The notes under the pieces were generated by a model. That model saw only the letters and a program-made list of their open reading frames with translations. It had not been told where the DNA came from and made no database searches. From an uncultured Oscillibacter sp. (GTDB lineage: Bacteria; Bacillota; Clostridia; Oscillospirales; Oscillospiraceae), in NCBI GenBank assembly GCA_910583695.1, contig CAJTZL010000052.1:1-17533 (forward strand): DNA of 17,533 nucleotides. Direction: 5' to 3'. This document shows positions 5,400-12,874 of the stretch, in pieces (within the stretch, counting starts at the first letter, position 1; the number at the start of each line of letters is the position of its first letter). The position numbers and the translations under genes are program-made.

Positions 5400-7523
5400 T
5401 CACCGGGGCCGGGCGGCGAAGACCTTCACGCTCCGGGGACCAATGGAAAACCGCCCGTCCGGGATATCAACGGCGGACTGGCCCGCCTCCCAGGTGTCCG
5501 CCAGCTGTTCCCAGACCAGATTCCGGGGCAGCTCCGGCAGTTCCGCCTCCAGGGGCTTCCAGTAGGCGTTGGAGGCCGTGTAAACAATCTGGGGCGCTTC
5601 GCCCTCCGCCTGCCCGGCGAAGAGCACGCCCACATAGCGCTCATGGTCCTCAAACTGGGTGCGCCAGGGGGTGACGCCGTGGAAGCTGACGTCCGGGAAG
5701 CCGTAGTACCCGTCGGAGAGGTTGGCCCGGAGAATCCGGAAGCGTTTGCGCAGGGCGATCATGAACTGGAAGAAGCGGAACATGTCCCGGTTGTCTTCCA
5801 GCATCCGCCAGTCCAGCCAGGAGGTCAAATTGTCCTGGCAGTAAGCGTTGTTGTTTCCAAACTGGGTGTTGCAGAACTCGTCACCCGCCAGGAACATGGG
5901 AATGCCCCGGCTGCACATCAAAAGGGCGAAGGCGTTGCGGACCATCCGCCGCCGGAGGGCGTTGATCTCCGGGTCGTCCGTGGGCCCCTCGATTCCGCAG
6001 TTCCAGCTGTTGTTGTCGTTGGCTCCGTCGGTTCCTCCCCAGCCGTTTTTTTCGTTGTGCTTCACATTGTAGGAGTACAGGTCCCAGAGGGTGAAGCCGT
6101 CGTGGCAGGTGATGAAGTTCACGGAGGCGTTCTTCCGCTCCCCGGACTGGTAGATGTCCCGGGAGCCCACCATCCGGAGGGCGGCGGCCTGGGCGCAGCC
6201 CGCGTCCCCTTTGAGGTAGCGGCGCATGTCGTCCCGGTAGCGGCCGTTCCACTCCGCCCAGCGGTTCCAGGCGGGGAAGCTGCCCACCTGATAGAGACCA
6301 CCGGCGTCCCAGGCCTCGGCAATGAGCTTCACGTCCCCCAGGATGGGGTCGAAGGCCATGGCCTGGAGCAGGGGGGGCTTGTTCATGGGGCTGCCGTCCT
6401 CGTTCCGGCCCAGGATGGAGGCCAGATCAAAGCGGAAGCCGCTGATGTGGTACGTCGTCACCCAATAGCGGAGGCAGTTGATAATCATTTGGTGGACAAT
6501 GGGGTGGTTGCAGTTCAGGGTATTCCCGCAGCCGCTGAAATTGTAGTACTGCCCGCCGGGGGTGAGCAGGTAGTAGATGTTGTTGTCAAAGCCTTTGAAG
6601 GAGAAGAAGGGCCCGTCCTCGTTGCCCTCCGCCGTGTGGTTGAAGACCACGTCCAGGTAGACCTCGATGCCGTTTTCGTTGCAGTCCTGAATCAGGCGCT
6701 TGAGCTCGTTGCCCTCCCGGTTGTATTCGATGCCGGAGGCATAGCTGGTGTTGGGGGCGAAGAAGCTGACGGTGTTGTAGCCCCAGTAGTTGTAAAGCTG
6801 TTCCCCGTCTACCTGCCGGGCGTCCTGCATTTCGTCAAACTCGAAAATGGGCATCAGCTCCACGGCGTTGACGCCCAGCTCCTTTAAGTAGGGGATCTTC
6901 TCCCGCAGTCCCTCGAAGGTCCCGGGGGCGGCCACGGCGGAGGAGCCGTGAATGGTGAAGCCCCGGACGTGGAGCTCGTAGATCACCAGATCCTCCATGG
7001 GAATCAGGGGCCGGGTCATGTTGCCCCAGTCGAAGTCGTCCTTGACGACCCGGGCCTTGTAGTGCTGGCCGGAGCCGTCCTTCACGCCCCACTGGCTCTG
7101 GCCCGTCACCGCCCGGGCATAGGGGTCCAGGAGGTACTTTGTTTTGTCGAAAATCAGGCCCTTCTCCACGTCCCGGGGGCCGTCCACCCGGAAGGCGTAT
7201 TCGAACTCCTCAATGTTCAGCTTGAAGACGATCATGGAGTACACGTTTCCGATGCGGTAGCGCTTCGGGAAGGGGAGGACGGCGTAGGGCTCCTCCGCCC
7301 CCCGCTGGAAGAGCAGCAGCTCAATGGACGTGGCCCCATGGGAGTGGACCGTGAAGTTCACGCCGCCGGGGATGGCGGTGGCGCCGTTGATTTCGTAAAA
7401 GCCCGGCCGCACGTCGAAGCCGTTCAGATGGTCCATGGGGACCAGGTGAATGGTGCGGGGCAGGGCTACCGCGGGGGCCTCGGAAACGGCCGCCTGGGCC
7501 GTGATGCTGTCCTGTAGTTTCAC
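5400..7523 (-). CDS. glgX: Glycogen debranching enzyme (isoamylase/GlgX type, GH13)
   Basis: A 707-aa alpha-1,6-glucosidase that removes branches from glycogen in the cytoplasm. Domains: a CBM48-type N-terminal domain (about 40-135), the GH13 catalytic barrel (about 175-600) and a C-terminal beta domain. The four GH13 regions are complete: DVVFNH (291-296); GFRFDLASI with nucleophile D366; LIAEAWD with acid/base E403; and TCHDG with D475. HDGFTLWDL and the AYCQDN block are typical of the isoamylase/GlgX branch rather than of pullulanase. The GTG at 7523 was chosen because GAAGGAG lies 7-8 nt upstream and homology begins soon after. An in-frame extension up to 7868 would run through the promoter. 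A membrane-anchored protein gene follows after 7 nt. The 160-nt leader holds several hairpins. Confidence 0.9.
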   Translation of the reverse strand: MKLQDSITAQAAVSEAPAVALPRTIHLVPMDHLNGFDVRPGFYEINGATAIPGGVNFTVHSHGATSIELLLFQRGAEEPYAVLPFPKRYRIGNVYSMIVFKLNIEEFEYAFRVDGPRDVEKGLIFDKTKYLLDPYARAVTGQSQWGVKDGSGQHYKARVVKDDFDWGNMTRPLIPMEDLVIYELHVRGFTIHGSSAVAAPGTFEGLREKIPYLKELGVNAVELMPIFEFDEMQDARQVDGEQLYNYWGYNTVSFFAPNTSYASGIEYNREGNELKRLIQDCNENGIEVYLDVVFNHTAEGNEDGPFFSFKGFDNNIYYLLTPGGQYYNFSGCGNTLNCNHPIVHQMIINCLRYWVTTYHISGFRFDLASILGRNEDGSPMNKPPLLQAMAFDPILGDVKLIAEAWDAGGLYQVGSFPAWNRWAEWNGRYRDDMRRYLKGDAGCAQAAALRMVGSRDIYQSGERKNASVNFITCHDGFTLWDLYSYNVKHNEKNGWGGTDGANDNNSWNCGIEGPTDDPEINALRRRMVRNAFALLMCSRGIPMFLAGDEFCNTQFGNNNAYCQDNLTSWLDWRMLEDNRDMFRFFQFMIALRKRFRILRANLSDGYYGFPDVSFHGVTPWRTQFEDHERYVGVLFAGQAEGEAPQIVYTASNAYWKPLEAELPELPRNLVWEQLADTWEAGQSAVDIPDGRFSIGPRSVKVFAARPR

Positions 7524-7537
7524 CGGGAAACTCCTTC

Positions 7538-7681
7538 CTCGCCGGTCCGGCGATTGTATTCTTTCCAAATGATTCTTTGGAAATATCGTGGATGAGAACC
7601 GTCCTGCCCGCCGCCGTGCCCGGCGGCAGGGGCAAAGCAAAGCGCCGGTTCCTTCCGGGCTTTCCGTTCGGGAGGAACCGG
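7538..7681 (-). promoter_or_regulatory. Hairpin-rich 5' leader of glgX
   Basis: Three inverted repeats lie in the roughly 160-nt leader. CCGGTTCCT/AGGAACCGG (7645-7653, 7673-7681) is a perfect 9-bp stem. A bulged GC stem forms from CCTGCC...GGCAGG at about 7603-7630. TCGCCGG-A-CCGGCGA (about 7538-7552) lies immediately before the ribosome site. No known riboswitch class was recognised. Sequestration of the start region by the last stem is plausible but untested. Confidence 0.45.
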
Positions 7682-7691
7682 ATACGGCTAC

Positions 7692-7720
7692 ATTATACAA
7701 CACCCCCTCAGATTTGTCAT
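7692..7720 (-). promoter_or_regulatory. Promoter of glgX
   Basis: ATGACA (7720-7715), a 17-nt spacer and TATAAT (7697-7692) on the minus strand give 11 of 12 consensus matches. The expected start is near 7685, so the leader to the GTG is about 160 nt. Confidence 0.8.
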
Positions 7721-7747
7721 AACTTTTTTCCCTTTTTGTAAAAATCA

Positions 7748-7760
7748 ACAAAGTCTTTGT
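7748..7760. promoter_or_regulatory. Palindrome in the -35 region of the sigma-factor promoter
   Basis: ACAAAG-T-CTTTGT is a perfect 13-bp palindrome lying where the -35 of the sigma-factor promoter should be, and just upstream of the divergent glgX promoter. It may be an operator acting on one or both; the cognate regulator is unknown. Confidence 0.4.
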
Positions 7761-7774
7761 GGGAAAGTACCATT

Positions 7775-7780
7775 TATAAT
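7775..7780 (+). promoter_or_regulatory. -10 element of the sigma/anti-sigma operon
   Basis: TATAAT is a perfect -10 hexamer. The -35 position (about 7752-7757, AGTCTT) does not match consensus and is covered by the ACAAAGTCTTTGT palindrome, so this promoter may need help or use another sigma factor. Confidence 0.5.
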
Positions 7781-7783
7781 AGA

Positions 7784-7822
7784 GGCGGAAGATTTTTTCG
7801 GCGGCGTGAAAAATTTTCCGCC
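7784..7822 (+). promoter_or_regulatory. 14-bp stem-loop at the 5' end of the sigma operon mRNA
   Basis: GGCGGAAGATTTTT (7784-7797) pairs with AAAAATTTTCCGCC (7809-7822) through 14 positions including one G-U pair, with an 11-nt loop. It begins at the expected transcription start and ends about 20 nt before the ribosome site. It may stabilise the mRNA or be a regulatory element. Confidence 0.5.
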
Positions 7823-7858
7823 GCCCGGCCGTGTTGTCAGTAGAAGGGAGTGAGAAGC

Positions 7859-8341
7859 GTGGTTCCATTTGGTACCGATGAAACCATCAGCCGGATTGTT
7901 TCGGCCTACAGCGACATGCTGCTGCGGCTGGCGTGCACTCGCCTGGGTTCCGCCGCCGACGCGGAGGACGCCGTGCAGGAGGCGTTCCTGCGCCTGCTTA
8001 CCGCCCGGCCCGTCTTCCGGGACCAGGAGCATGAAAAGGCCTGGCTGATCCGCACCACCCTTCAGCGCGCCAGCGACATCCGCCGGAGGGCGGAGCAGCG
8101 GAACGTCCCCCTGGAGGACGTGACGGAGCCCGCGGCTCCGGAGAGCCCCGGGGAAGAGCTCCGCTCCGCTGTCCGGGCCCTGCCGGAGATGTACGGGGCC
8201 GTGATTCACCTTCATTATTATGAGGGGTATTCCATCAAAGAAATTGCCAAACTGCTGGGCCTGCCCGCCGCCACGGTGGGCACCCGCCTGGCCCGCGGCC
8301 GGGAGCGGCTGCGGCAGATGCTGAGGGAGGATGCTGTATGA
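7859..8341 (+). CDS. ECF-type RNA polymerase sigma factor
   Basis: A 160-aa sigma-70 family protein with only regions 2 and 4, as in ECF sigma factors. Region 2 is around residues 10-75 (YSDMLLRLACTRLGSAADAE, then DAVQEAFLRLLTARPVF and KAWLIRTTLQRASDIRRR). Region 4 is about 100-155 (ALPEMYGAVIHLHYYEGYSI, then KEIAKLLGLPAATVGTRLAR and GRERLRQML), the -35 binding helix-turn-helix. The GTG at 7859 was chosen because GAAGGGAG (7843-7850) is 8 nt upstream; the GTG at 7850 overlaps that site. The stop codon overlaps the next start (ATGA at 8338-8341), so the downstream membrane protein is translationally coupled and is its likely anti-sigma factor. The inducing signal and target promoters are unknown. 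Confidence 0.88.
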   Translation: MVPFGTDETISRIVSAYSDMLLRLACTRLGSAADAEDAVQEAFLRLLTARPVFRDQEHEKAWLIRTTLQRASDIRRRAEQRNVPLEDVTEPAAPESPGEELRSAVRALPEMYGAVIHLHYYEGYSIKEIAKLLGLPAATVGTRLARGRERLRQMLREDAV

Positions 8342-9273
8342 ACGATTACCGCAAGGCTTTCGACGAGCTCTCCTTTTCCGCGGATTTTCAGGAGCGGACG
8401 GCGGACCTGCTGCGACAGCGCGCCCGTGAATTGGAAAAGGAGCGTAGTAATATGACTATCGGCAAAATCAGAAAGATCGCGGTGCTGGCTGCCGCCTGCA
8501 TCGCCCTGCTGGCGGTATCCGTGTCCGCCGCCATGCTGTGGCTCACCCCCGCCCAGGTGGCGGAGGAGCACGACCAGCCCCTGCTGGCGGAGGCCTTCGA
8601 GGGGCCCGATGCCATTGAGATCAACGAAACCGTGGAGAGCGGGGACTTCTCCATCACCCTGCTGGGCCTGGTGTCCGGGCGGAACCTGGATGTCTTGAAT
8701 GAGGACCTGGAAAAAGACCACACGTATTCCGTCCTGGCCCTGCGCCGCCTGGATGGGGAGCCGCTGGAAAATGAGACCTTCGATTTCAGCGGATATGTAA
8801 TGACCCCTCTGGTAGCGGGCTGTTCCCCTGCGGCGGTGAACAACTGGACCCTGAGCGCCTTTGCCCAGGGCTTTGCCAAGGACGGTGCGTACTATTACCT
8901 GCTGGATACGCAGAGCATTGAAATGTTCGCGAACCACACGGTCTATATGGCCTTCTACGAGGGCTTTGTACCCAACAGCGATACCTTCACCGTAGCGGAC
9001 GATGGGACCATCGCCTTCGCGGACGATTTCACCGGAGTTCACGCCCTCTTCACCCTGCCCCTGGACTCCGCCAAGGCGGACCCTGCGGCGGCGGAGGCGT
9101 TCCTGGCGGAATATGACATGGGCTGGAACAACGAGCGGTCGGAGCCGGAAGGAGAATGGGACGTGGAGCGCCGGGAGACGGAGGACGGTGAGGAAATCTT
9201 CCTCCGGCCCAAGGGGGAGACCGGCGGAGAGAGCACGCCCTCCGGCCTGGAGAGCGGGGACGGCGGTGAGTGA
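8338..9273 (+). CDS. Putative membrane anti-sigma factor
   Basis: A 311-aa protein. Residues 1-40 are a charged cytoplasmic helix (MNDYRKAFDELSFSADFQER, TADLLRQRARELEKERS), like the N-termini of clostridial anti-sigma proteins coded after ECF sigma genes. Residues 44-70 form one membrane segment (AVLAAACIALLAVSVSAAML). The remaining roughly 240 residues should lie outside the cell, with an acidic, low-complexity tail. The start overlaps the sigma stop (ATGA) and has GGGAGG 7 nt upstream. A second start at 8452 (M39), just before the membrane segment, has AAGGAG (8437-8442) 9 nt upstream and locally AT-rich codons, so a form lacking the sigma-binding end may also be made. The extracellular domain was not recognised; it may resemble DUF4179-type sensor domains. 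Anti-sigma function is inferred from position and topology. Confidence 0.72.
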   Translation: MNDYRKAFDELSFSADFQERTADLLRQRARELEKERSNMTIGKIRKIAVLAAACIALLAVSVSAAMLWLTPAQVAEEHDQPLLAEAFEGPDAIEINETVESGDFSITLLGLVSGRNLDVLNEDLEKDHTYSVLALRRLDGEPLENETFDFSGYVMTPLVAGCSPAAVNNWTLSAFAQGFAKDGAYYYLLDTQSIEMFANHTVYMAFYEGFVPNSDTFTVADDGTIAFADDFTGVHALFTLPLDSAKADPAAAEAFLAEYDMGWNNERSEPEGEWDVERRETEDGEEIFLRPKGETGGESTPSGLESGDGGE

Positions 9274-9344
9274 GAACCTGCTTCTCAGCCCGGGGAGATC
9301 GGCAGGGAACAGCGAATCCGCGCTCTTTCAATAAGCAGGACGGC

Positions 9345-9380
9345 AAAGGACCGGCACGGTATCACCGTGCCGGTCCTTTT
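9345..9380. terminator. Bidirectional terminator between anti-sigma gene and asnA
   Basis: AAAGGACCGGCACGGT (9345-9360) pairs with ACCGTGCCGGTCCTTT (9364-9379) around a 3-nt loop. TTTT ends the plus-strand side and TTT the minus-strand side, so it can serve both convergent genes. Nothing else is seen between 9274 and 9397. Confidence 0.85.
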
Positions 9381-9397
9381 GGGGTGCCTCTGACAGC

Positions 9398-10405
9398 TTA
9401 GAGCAGGGTGATTCCCGCCTTCTCACAGCCCTCCAGGGTCTCCCGGTCCCAGAGGCTGGCCTGGACCTCGCCGATGTGGCAGGCCCCCAGTAGCAGCATG
9501 CACACCCGGGACATACCGATGCCGCCGCCGATGGACTGGGGCAGTTCCCCGTTCAGGAGCATCTGGTGGAAGGGCAGCTGCCGCCGCTGGTCGCATCCGG
9601 CGGCGGTGAGCTGGCGGTCCATGGCCGCCGCGTCCACCCGGATGCCCATGGAGGAGACCTCAAAGGAGCGCTTCAGCACCGGATTCCACATGAGGATATC
9701 CCCGTTGAGCTCCCAGTCGTCGTAGTCCGGGGCCCGGCCGTCGTGGCGGTTTCCGGATTTCAGGGTCTTGCCGATCTGCATGAGGAACACCGTCTTGTGC
9801 TTCCGGCAGATTTCCGTCTCCCGGTCCGCCGGGTCCAGGCCGGGATAGCGGTCCTCCAGCTCCTGGGTGGTGATGAAGTACACGTCCCGGTCGGGCCGGA
9901 AGTCCAGGGCGGGGAAGTGATTCCGCAGGACGGAGGCGGTGTCGCACAGGGCTCCCACGATGTCCCGGACGGTGTCCTTCAGATACTGGATGGTGCGGTC
10001 CTTCTGGCCGATGTGCTTCTCCCAGTCCCACTGGTCCACGTAGATGGAGTGGAGATTGTCCACCACCTCGTCCCGGCGGATGGCGTTCATGTCGGTGAAC
10101 AGGCCCATGCCCTGGGGAAATTCATAGCGTTTCAGGGCCAGACGCTTCCACTTGGCCAGGGAGTGGACCACCTGTCCCTCGGTTCCCACGTCCGGGATGT
10201 CGAAGCTGACGGGGCGTTCCACGCCGTTGAGGTCGTCGTTCAGTCCGGTGCGCCCGTCCACGAACAGGGGAGCGGAGACCCGGTGGAGGTTCAGACGGAG
10301 AGTGAGGTTGCGCTGGAAGTCCTCGTGGATCAGCTCAATAGCCCGCTGGAGCTCGTTGTTGCTCAGGGGCATCTTGTAGCCGCTGGGGATGGTGAGCTTG
10401 CTCAT
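9398..10405 (-). CDS. asnA: Aspartate--ammonia ligase (asparagine synthetase A)
   Basis: A 335-aa cytoplasmic enzyme, close to the roughly 330 aa of Escherichia coli AsnA. It makes asparagine from aspartate, ammonia and ATP, releasing AMP and pyrophosphate. It has the class II aminoacyl-tRNA synthetase-like fold. Family blocks are visible: LHRVSAPLFVDGRTGLNDDL near residue 45, FDIPDVGTEGQVVHSLAKWK near 70, GLFTDMNAIRRDE near 105, YVDQWDWEKHI near 125 and GGGIGMSRVCMLLL near 300. It begins 43 nt after the gltX stop, has only a weak ribosome site (AGGAC about 12 nt before ATG) and shows no clear own promoter, so it is probably expressed with gltX. No T-box is visible in the short gap. Confidence 0.95.
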   Translation of the reverse strand: MSKLTIPSGYKMPLSNNELQRAIELIHEDFQRNLTLRLNLHRVSAPLFVDGRTGLNDDLNGVERPVSFDIPDVGTEGQVVHSLAKWKRLALKRYEFPQGMGLFTDMNAIRRDEVVDNLHSIYVDQWDWEKHIGQKDRTIQYLKDTVRDIVGALCDTASVLRNHFPALDFRPDRDVYFITTQELEDRYPGLDPADRETEICRKHKTVFLMQIGKTLKSGNRHDGRAPDYDDWELNGDILMWNPVLKRSFEVSSMGIRVDAAAMDRQLTAAGCDQRRQLPFHQMLLNGELPQSIGGGIGMSRVCMLLLGACHIGEVQASLWDRETLEGCEKAGITLL

Positions 10406-10448
10406 GTGATAAAACCAGTCCTTTATTCAGATTCTATAAGGGGAGGGG

Positions 10449-11936
10449 TTACAGCTTCTCAAGGCCGAGGCGGAGGCGGCGGAGGGTTTCCTCCCTGCCC
10501 AGGATGTGGCAGATTTCCACCGCGCCGCCGGGAGTGACCTGCCGGCCCGCCGCGGCGATGCGGACGGGCCACATCAGCGTGGCGTTCTTCACGCCCAGGG
10601 ACTCCGCAAGGCCGATGAGGCAGTCGTGGACGGCCTCCTGGGTCCAGTTCTCTCCCAGGGCTTCCAGGGCGGGGACAGCGGCCTCCAGCATGTTCCGGGA
10701 AACCTCCGGGTCGGTCTTGGACTTCTTGTTGGTGAAGAGGGAGACGTCATACTCCGGAAGCCGGTCGAAGAAGTCCACCTTCCCCGGGATGTCCGTCAGC
10801 TTTTCGCACCGGGCCTGGAGCAGGGCGGCCACCGCCGCGGCGTCAATGGCGGGGTTTTTCACCGCCTGCCGGATATAGGGCTCCGCGGTCTTGGCGAAGT
10901 CCTCCGGAGACATGGCCCGGAGATACAGGGCGTTGAAGTAGGTCAGCTTCTCCATGTCGAAGATGGCGGGGGACTTGGAGATGCCCGCGATGTCGAAGGC
11001 GTCCACCAGCTCCTCCAGGGAGAACACCTCCTGCTCGCTGCGCTCCCCCTTGGGGGCCCAGCCCAAAAGAGCTACGTAATTCAGTACGGCGGGGGTCAGG
11101 TAGCCCTGGGCAATCAGATCCTCGTAGGAGGGGTCCCCGTGGCGCTTGCTCATCTTGTTGTGCTGGTCCCGCATGACGGGGGAGCAGTGGACGTAGGTGG
11201 GAATCTCCCAGCCGAAGGCCTCGTAGAGCAGGTTGTACTTGGGGGCGGAGGAGAGGTACTCGCTGCCCCGGACCACGTGGGTGATGCCCATGAGGTGGTC
11301 GTCCACCACGTTGGCGAAGTTGTAGGTGGGCAGGCCGTCCCGCTTCAAGAGCACCTGATCGTCCAGGGTCTTGTTCTCCACGGTGATGTCCCCGAAGGAG
11401 ACGTCGTGGAACGTCGTGGTCCCCTCCTGGGGGATGCGCTGGCGGATGACGTAGGGCATGCCCGCCAGCAAATTGGCGTCGATCTCCTCCTGGGAGAGCT
11501 CCCGGCATGGGTCTGCCGCCCGGTCGAAGTTTCCGCTGTCCTCCTCGGACTCGGTCTTCTCGCAGAAGCAGTAGTAGGCCGCGCCCTTTTCCACCAGGAG
11601 CTTGGCGTACTTCCCGTAGAGGTCCCGGCGCTCCGACTGGATATAGGGTCCCGTGGGGCCGCCCACGTCGGGGCCCTCATCATGGGTCAGGCCGCACTCG
11701 GCCATAGTGCGGTAGATGACGTCGGTGGCGCCCTCCACCAGACGGCCCTGGTCCGTATCCTCGATGCGGAGAATGAAGGTGCCGTGGTGATGCCGGGCGA
11801 TGAGCCAGGTGTACAGGGCGGTGCGGAGATTGCCCACGTGCATGTAGCCCGTGGGGGAAGGGGCGAAGCGGGTGCGGACCGTTCCCTTGGGGATGCGGTC
11901 CTCCATGTCCTGGAAAAAGCGGCTGTCGGTCGCCAT
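10449..11936 (-). CDS. gltX: Glutamyl-tRNA synthetase
   Basis: A 495-aa class I aminoacyl-tRNA synthetase that charges tRNA-Glu with glutamate, and in many Firmicutes tRNA-Gln as well. The HIGH-type signature is FAPSPTGYMHVGN (24-36) and the second signature is KMSKRHG (261-267). Cysteines C123, C125 and C144 lie where the family's zinc-binding insert is found. The C-terminal third is the anticodon-binding helical domain. The ATG at 11936 has GGAGG 7 nt upstream. A promoter lies at 11995-12023 and asnA follows after 43 nt. Whether it is discriminating or non-discriminating cannot be read from the sequence here; no glnS or gatCAB gene is in the window to help decide. Confidence 0.96.
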   Translation of the reverse strand: MATDSRFFQDMEDRIPKGTVRTRFAPSPTGYMHVGNLRTALYTWLIARHHHGTFILRIEDTDQGRLVEGATDVIYRTMAECGLTHDEGPDVGGPTGPYIQSERRDLYGKYAKLLVEKGAAYYCFCEKTESEEDSGNFDRAADPCRELSQEEIDANLLAGMPYVIRQRIPQEGTTTFHDVSFGDITVENKTLDDQVLLKRDGLPTYNFANVVDDHLMGITHVVRGSEYLSSAPKYNLLYEAFGWEIPTYVHCSPVMRDQHNKMSKRHGDPSYEDLIAQGYLTPAVLNYVALLGWAPKGERSEQEVFSLEELVDAFDIAGISKSPAIFDMEKLTYFNALYLRAMSPEDFAKTAEPYIRQAVKNPAIDAAAVAALLQARCEKLTDIPGKVDFFDRLPEYDVSLFTNKKSKTDPEVSRNMLEAAVPALEALGENWTQEAVHDCLIGLAESLGVKNATLMWPVRIAAAGRQVTPGGAVEICHILGREETLRRLRLGLEKL

Positions 11937-11994
11937 AGGTAAACCTCCATGTCAAGCCGGGGGAGCCCGGCGGGTTTGGTGATAAGACACTGCC

Positions 11995-12023
11995 ATTATC
12001 CACGCTTTGGGAGAAAAAGTCAA
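11995..12023 (-). promoter_or_regulatory. Promoter of gltX-asnA
   Basis: TTGACT (12023-12018), 17 nt, GATAAT (12000-11995) on the minus strand: 10 of 12 consensus matches. The expected start is near 11988. The short leader has a GCCGGG/CCCGGC hairpin (about 11956-11971) before the ribosome site. No T-box was found in the 50-nt leader. Confidence 0.75.
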
Positions 12024-12111
12024 GGGCGGCCGTCCCGGTTTCCCGTTCCTTTTTGCCAGATACGCTAAAAAAATCTTGGCCGCAGGCCCCGGCTTTCAGT
12101 CCCTTCGTCAC

Positions 12112-12140
12112 TTGCAAAGGGAAGGGGGGCTTGTTAGAAT
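12112..12140 (+). promoter_or_regulatory. Possible promoter of the HAD phosphatase operon
   Basis: TTGCAA (12112-12117), a 17-nt spacer and TAGAAT (12135-12140) match 9 of 12 consensus positions. The leader from about 12147 contains GGGCC/GGCCC and TGTT/AACA pairs that could form one bulged stem. The rest of the gap back to gltX shows no gene. Confidence 0.5.
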
Positions 12141-12211
12141 ATTTGAGGGCCGGACATGTTATTTAGAGAACAGGCCCCTTCACCATTTTGAAAACTGATT
12201 ATGAGGTGCGT

Positions 12212-12874
12212 ATGTATCATACCGTAATTTTCGACCTGGACGGGACCCTGCTGGACACCATCGAGGACCTGGCCGCCGCCGGAAACTGGGTCTGCCGTCG
12301 CAACGGCTGGCCGGAGCATTCCCTGGAGTCCTTCAAGGCCATGGTGGGCCACGGCATTCCCAATCTGGTCGCCAAGTTCTCCCCCGAGGGTTGTCAGAGC
12401 CCTCTGATTCTGGTGAATACCCTTGCCCAGTTCAGCCAATATTACGGAGAGCATAACATGGAAGCCACCGTGGCCTACGAGGGCGTGCCGGAGCTGCTGG
12501 GACGCCTGAAAGCCGCCGGGGTCCAGATGGCGGTGTACTCCAACAAGGCGGACAGCTTCAGTCGGGAAATTGTGGAGCACTATTTACCGGGCTTTTTCCA
12601 GCTGGTCCGGGGCAAGGTGGACGGCGTGCCCGTGAAGCCGGACCCGGCGGGGGTCCACGGCATCATGAAGGAGCTGGGCGCCCGGCCGGAGGACACCCTC
12701 TTTGTGGGGGACAGCGCCACGGATATTCAGACCGGGCACAACGCGGGGCTGAAGGCCTGCGGCGTCACCTGGGGCTTCCGGTCCCGGGCCTCCCTGGAGG
12801 AGGCCGGAGCGGACCGCCTGGCGGACACCGTGGAGGAGCTGGAGGCCGCCATCCTGGAGGGCCCATGGTCCTGA
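12212..12874 (+). CDS. HAD-superfamily phosphatase, phosphoglycolate phosphatase-like
   Basis: A 220-aa cytoplasmic hydrolase of HAD subfamily IA. Motif I is FDLDGTLLD with nucleophile D8 and acid/base D10. Motif II is the serine S110 in YSNKAD. Motif III is K142 in VKPDP. Motif IV is GDSATD with D167 and D171. A helical cap (about 18-85) lies between motifs I and II. The arrangement matches phosphoglycolate phosphatase (Gph) and similar general phosphatases; the true substrate cannot be told. The ATG at 12212 begins right at the conserved strand and has GAGGTG upstream, though only 3 nt away. An in-frame TTG at 12188 has no ribosome site. Its last 10 nt overlap the start of the zincin-like gene in another frame, indicating coupled expression. 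Confidence 0.88.
   Translation: MYHTVIFDLDGTLLDTIEDLAAAGNWVCRRNGWPEHSLESFKAMVGHGIPNLVAKFSPEGCQSPLILVNTLAQFSQYYGEHNMEATVAYEGVPELLGRLKAAGVQMAVYSNKADSFSREIVEHYLPGFFQLVRGKVDGVPVKPDPAGVHGIMKELGARPEDTLFVGDSATDIQTGHNAGLKACGVTWGFRSRASLEEAGADRLADTVEELEAAILEGPWS

Noticed and set aside
5331..6887. Plus-strand open frame (518 aa) opposite glgX
   Set aside because: The minus strand carries all four GH13 regions; this frame is Val/Gly/Ala-rich filler.
7524..7868. N-terminal extension of GlgX by 115 residues
   Set aside because: It would cross the glgX promoter and hairpins, has no homology-like sequence, and the GTG at 7523 has a good ribosome site.
10406..10448. T-box leader between gltX and asnA
   Set aside because: The gap is only 43 nt with no T-box sequence or terminator hairpin.
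10506..11942. Long plus-strand open frame (478 aa) opposite gltX
   Set aside because: gltX is certain from its signature motifs; the antisense frame has no recognisable domain and is a high-GC shadow.
12061..12092. Minus-strand GGCC-TGC-GGCC followed by a run of T as a terminator
   Set aside because: The stem is only 4 bp and no minus-strand gene ends there.
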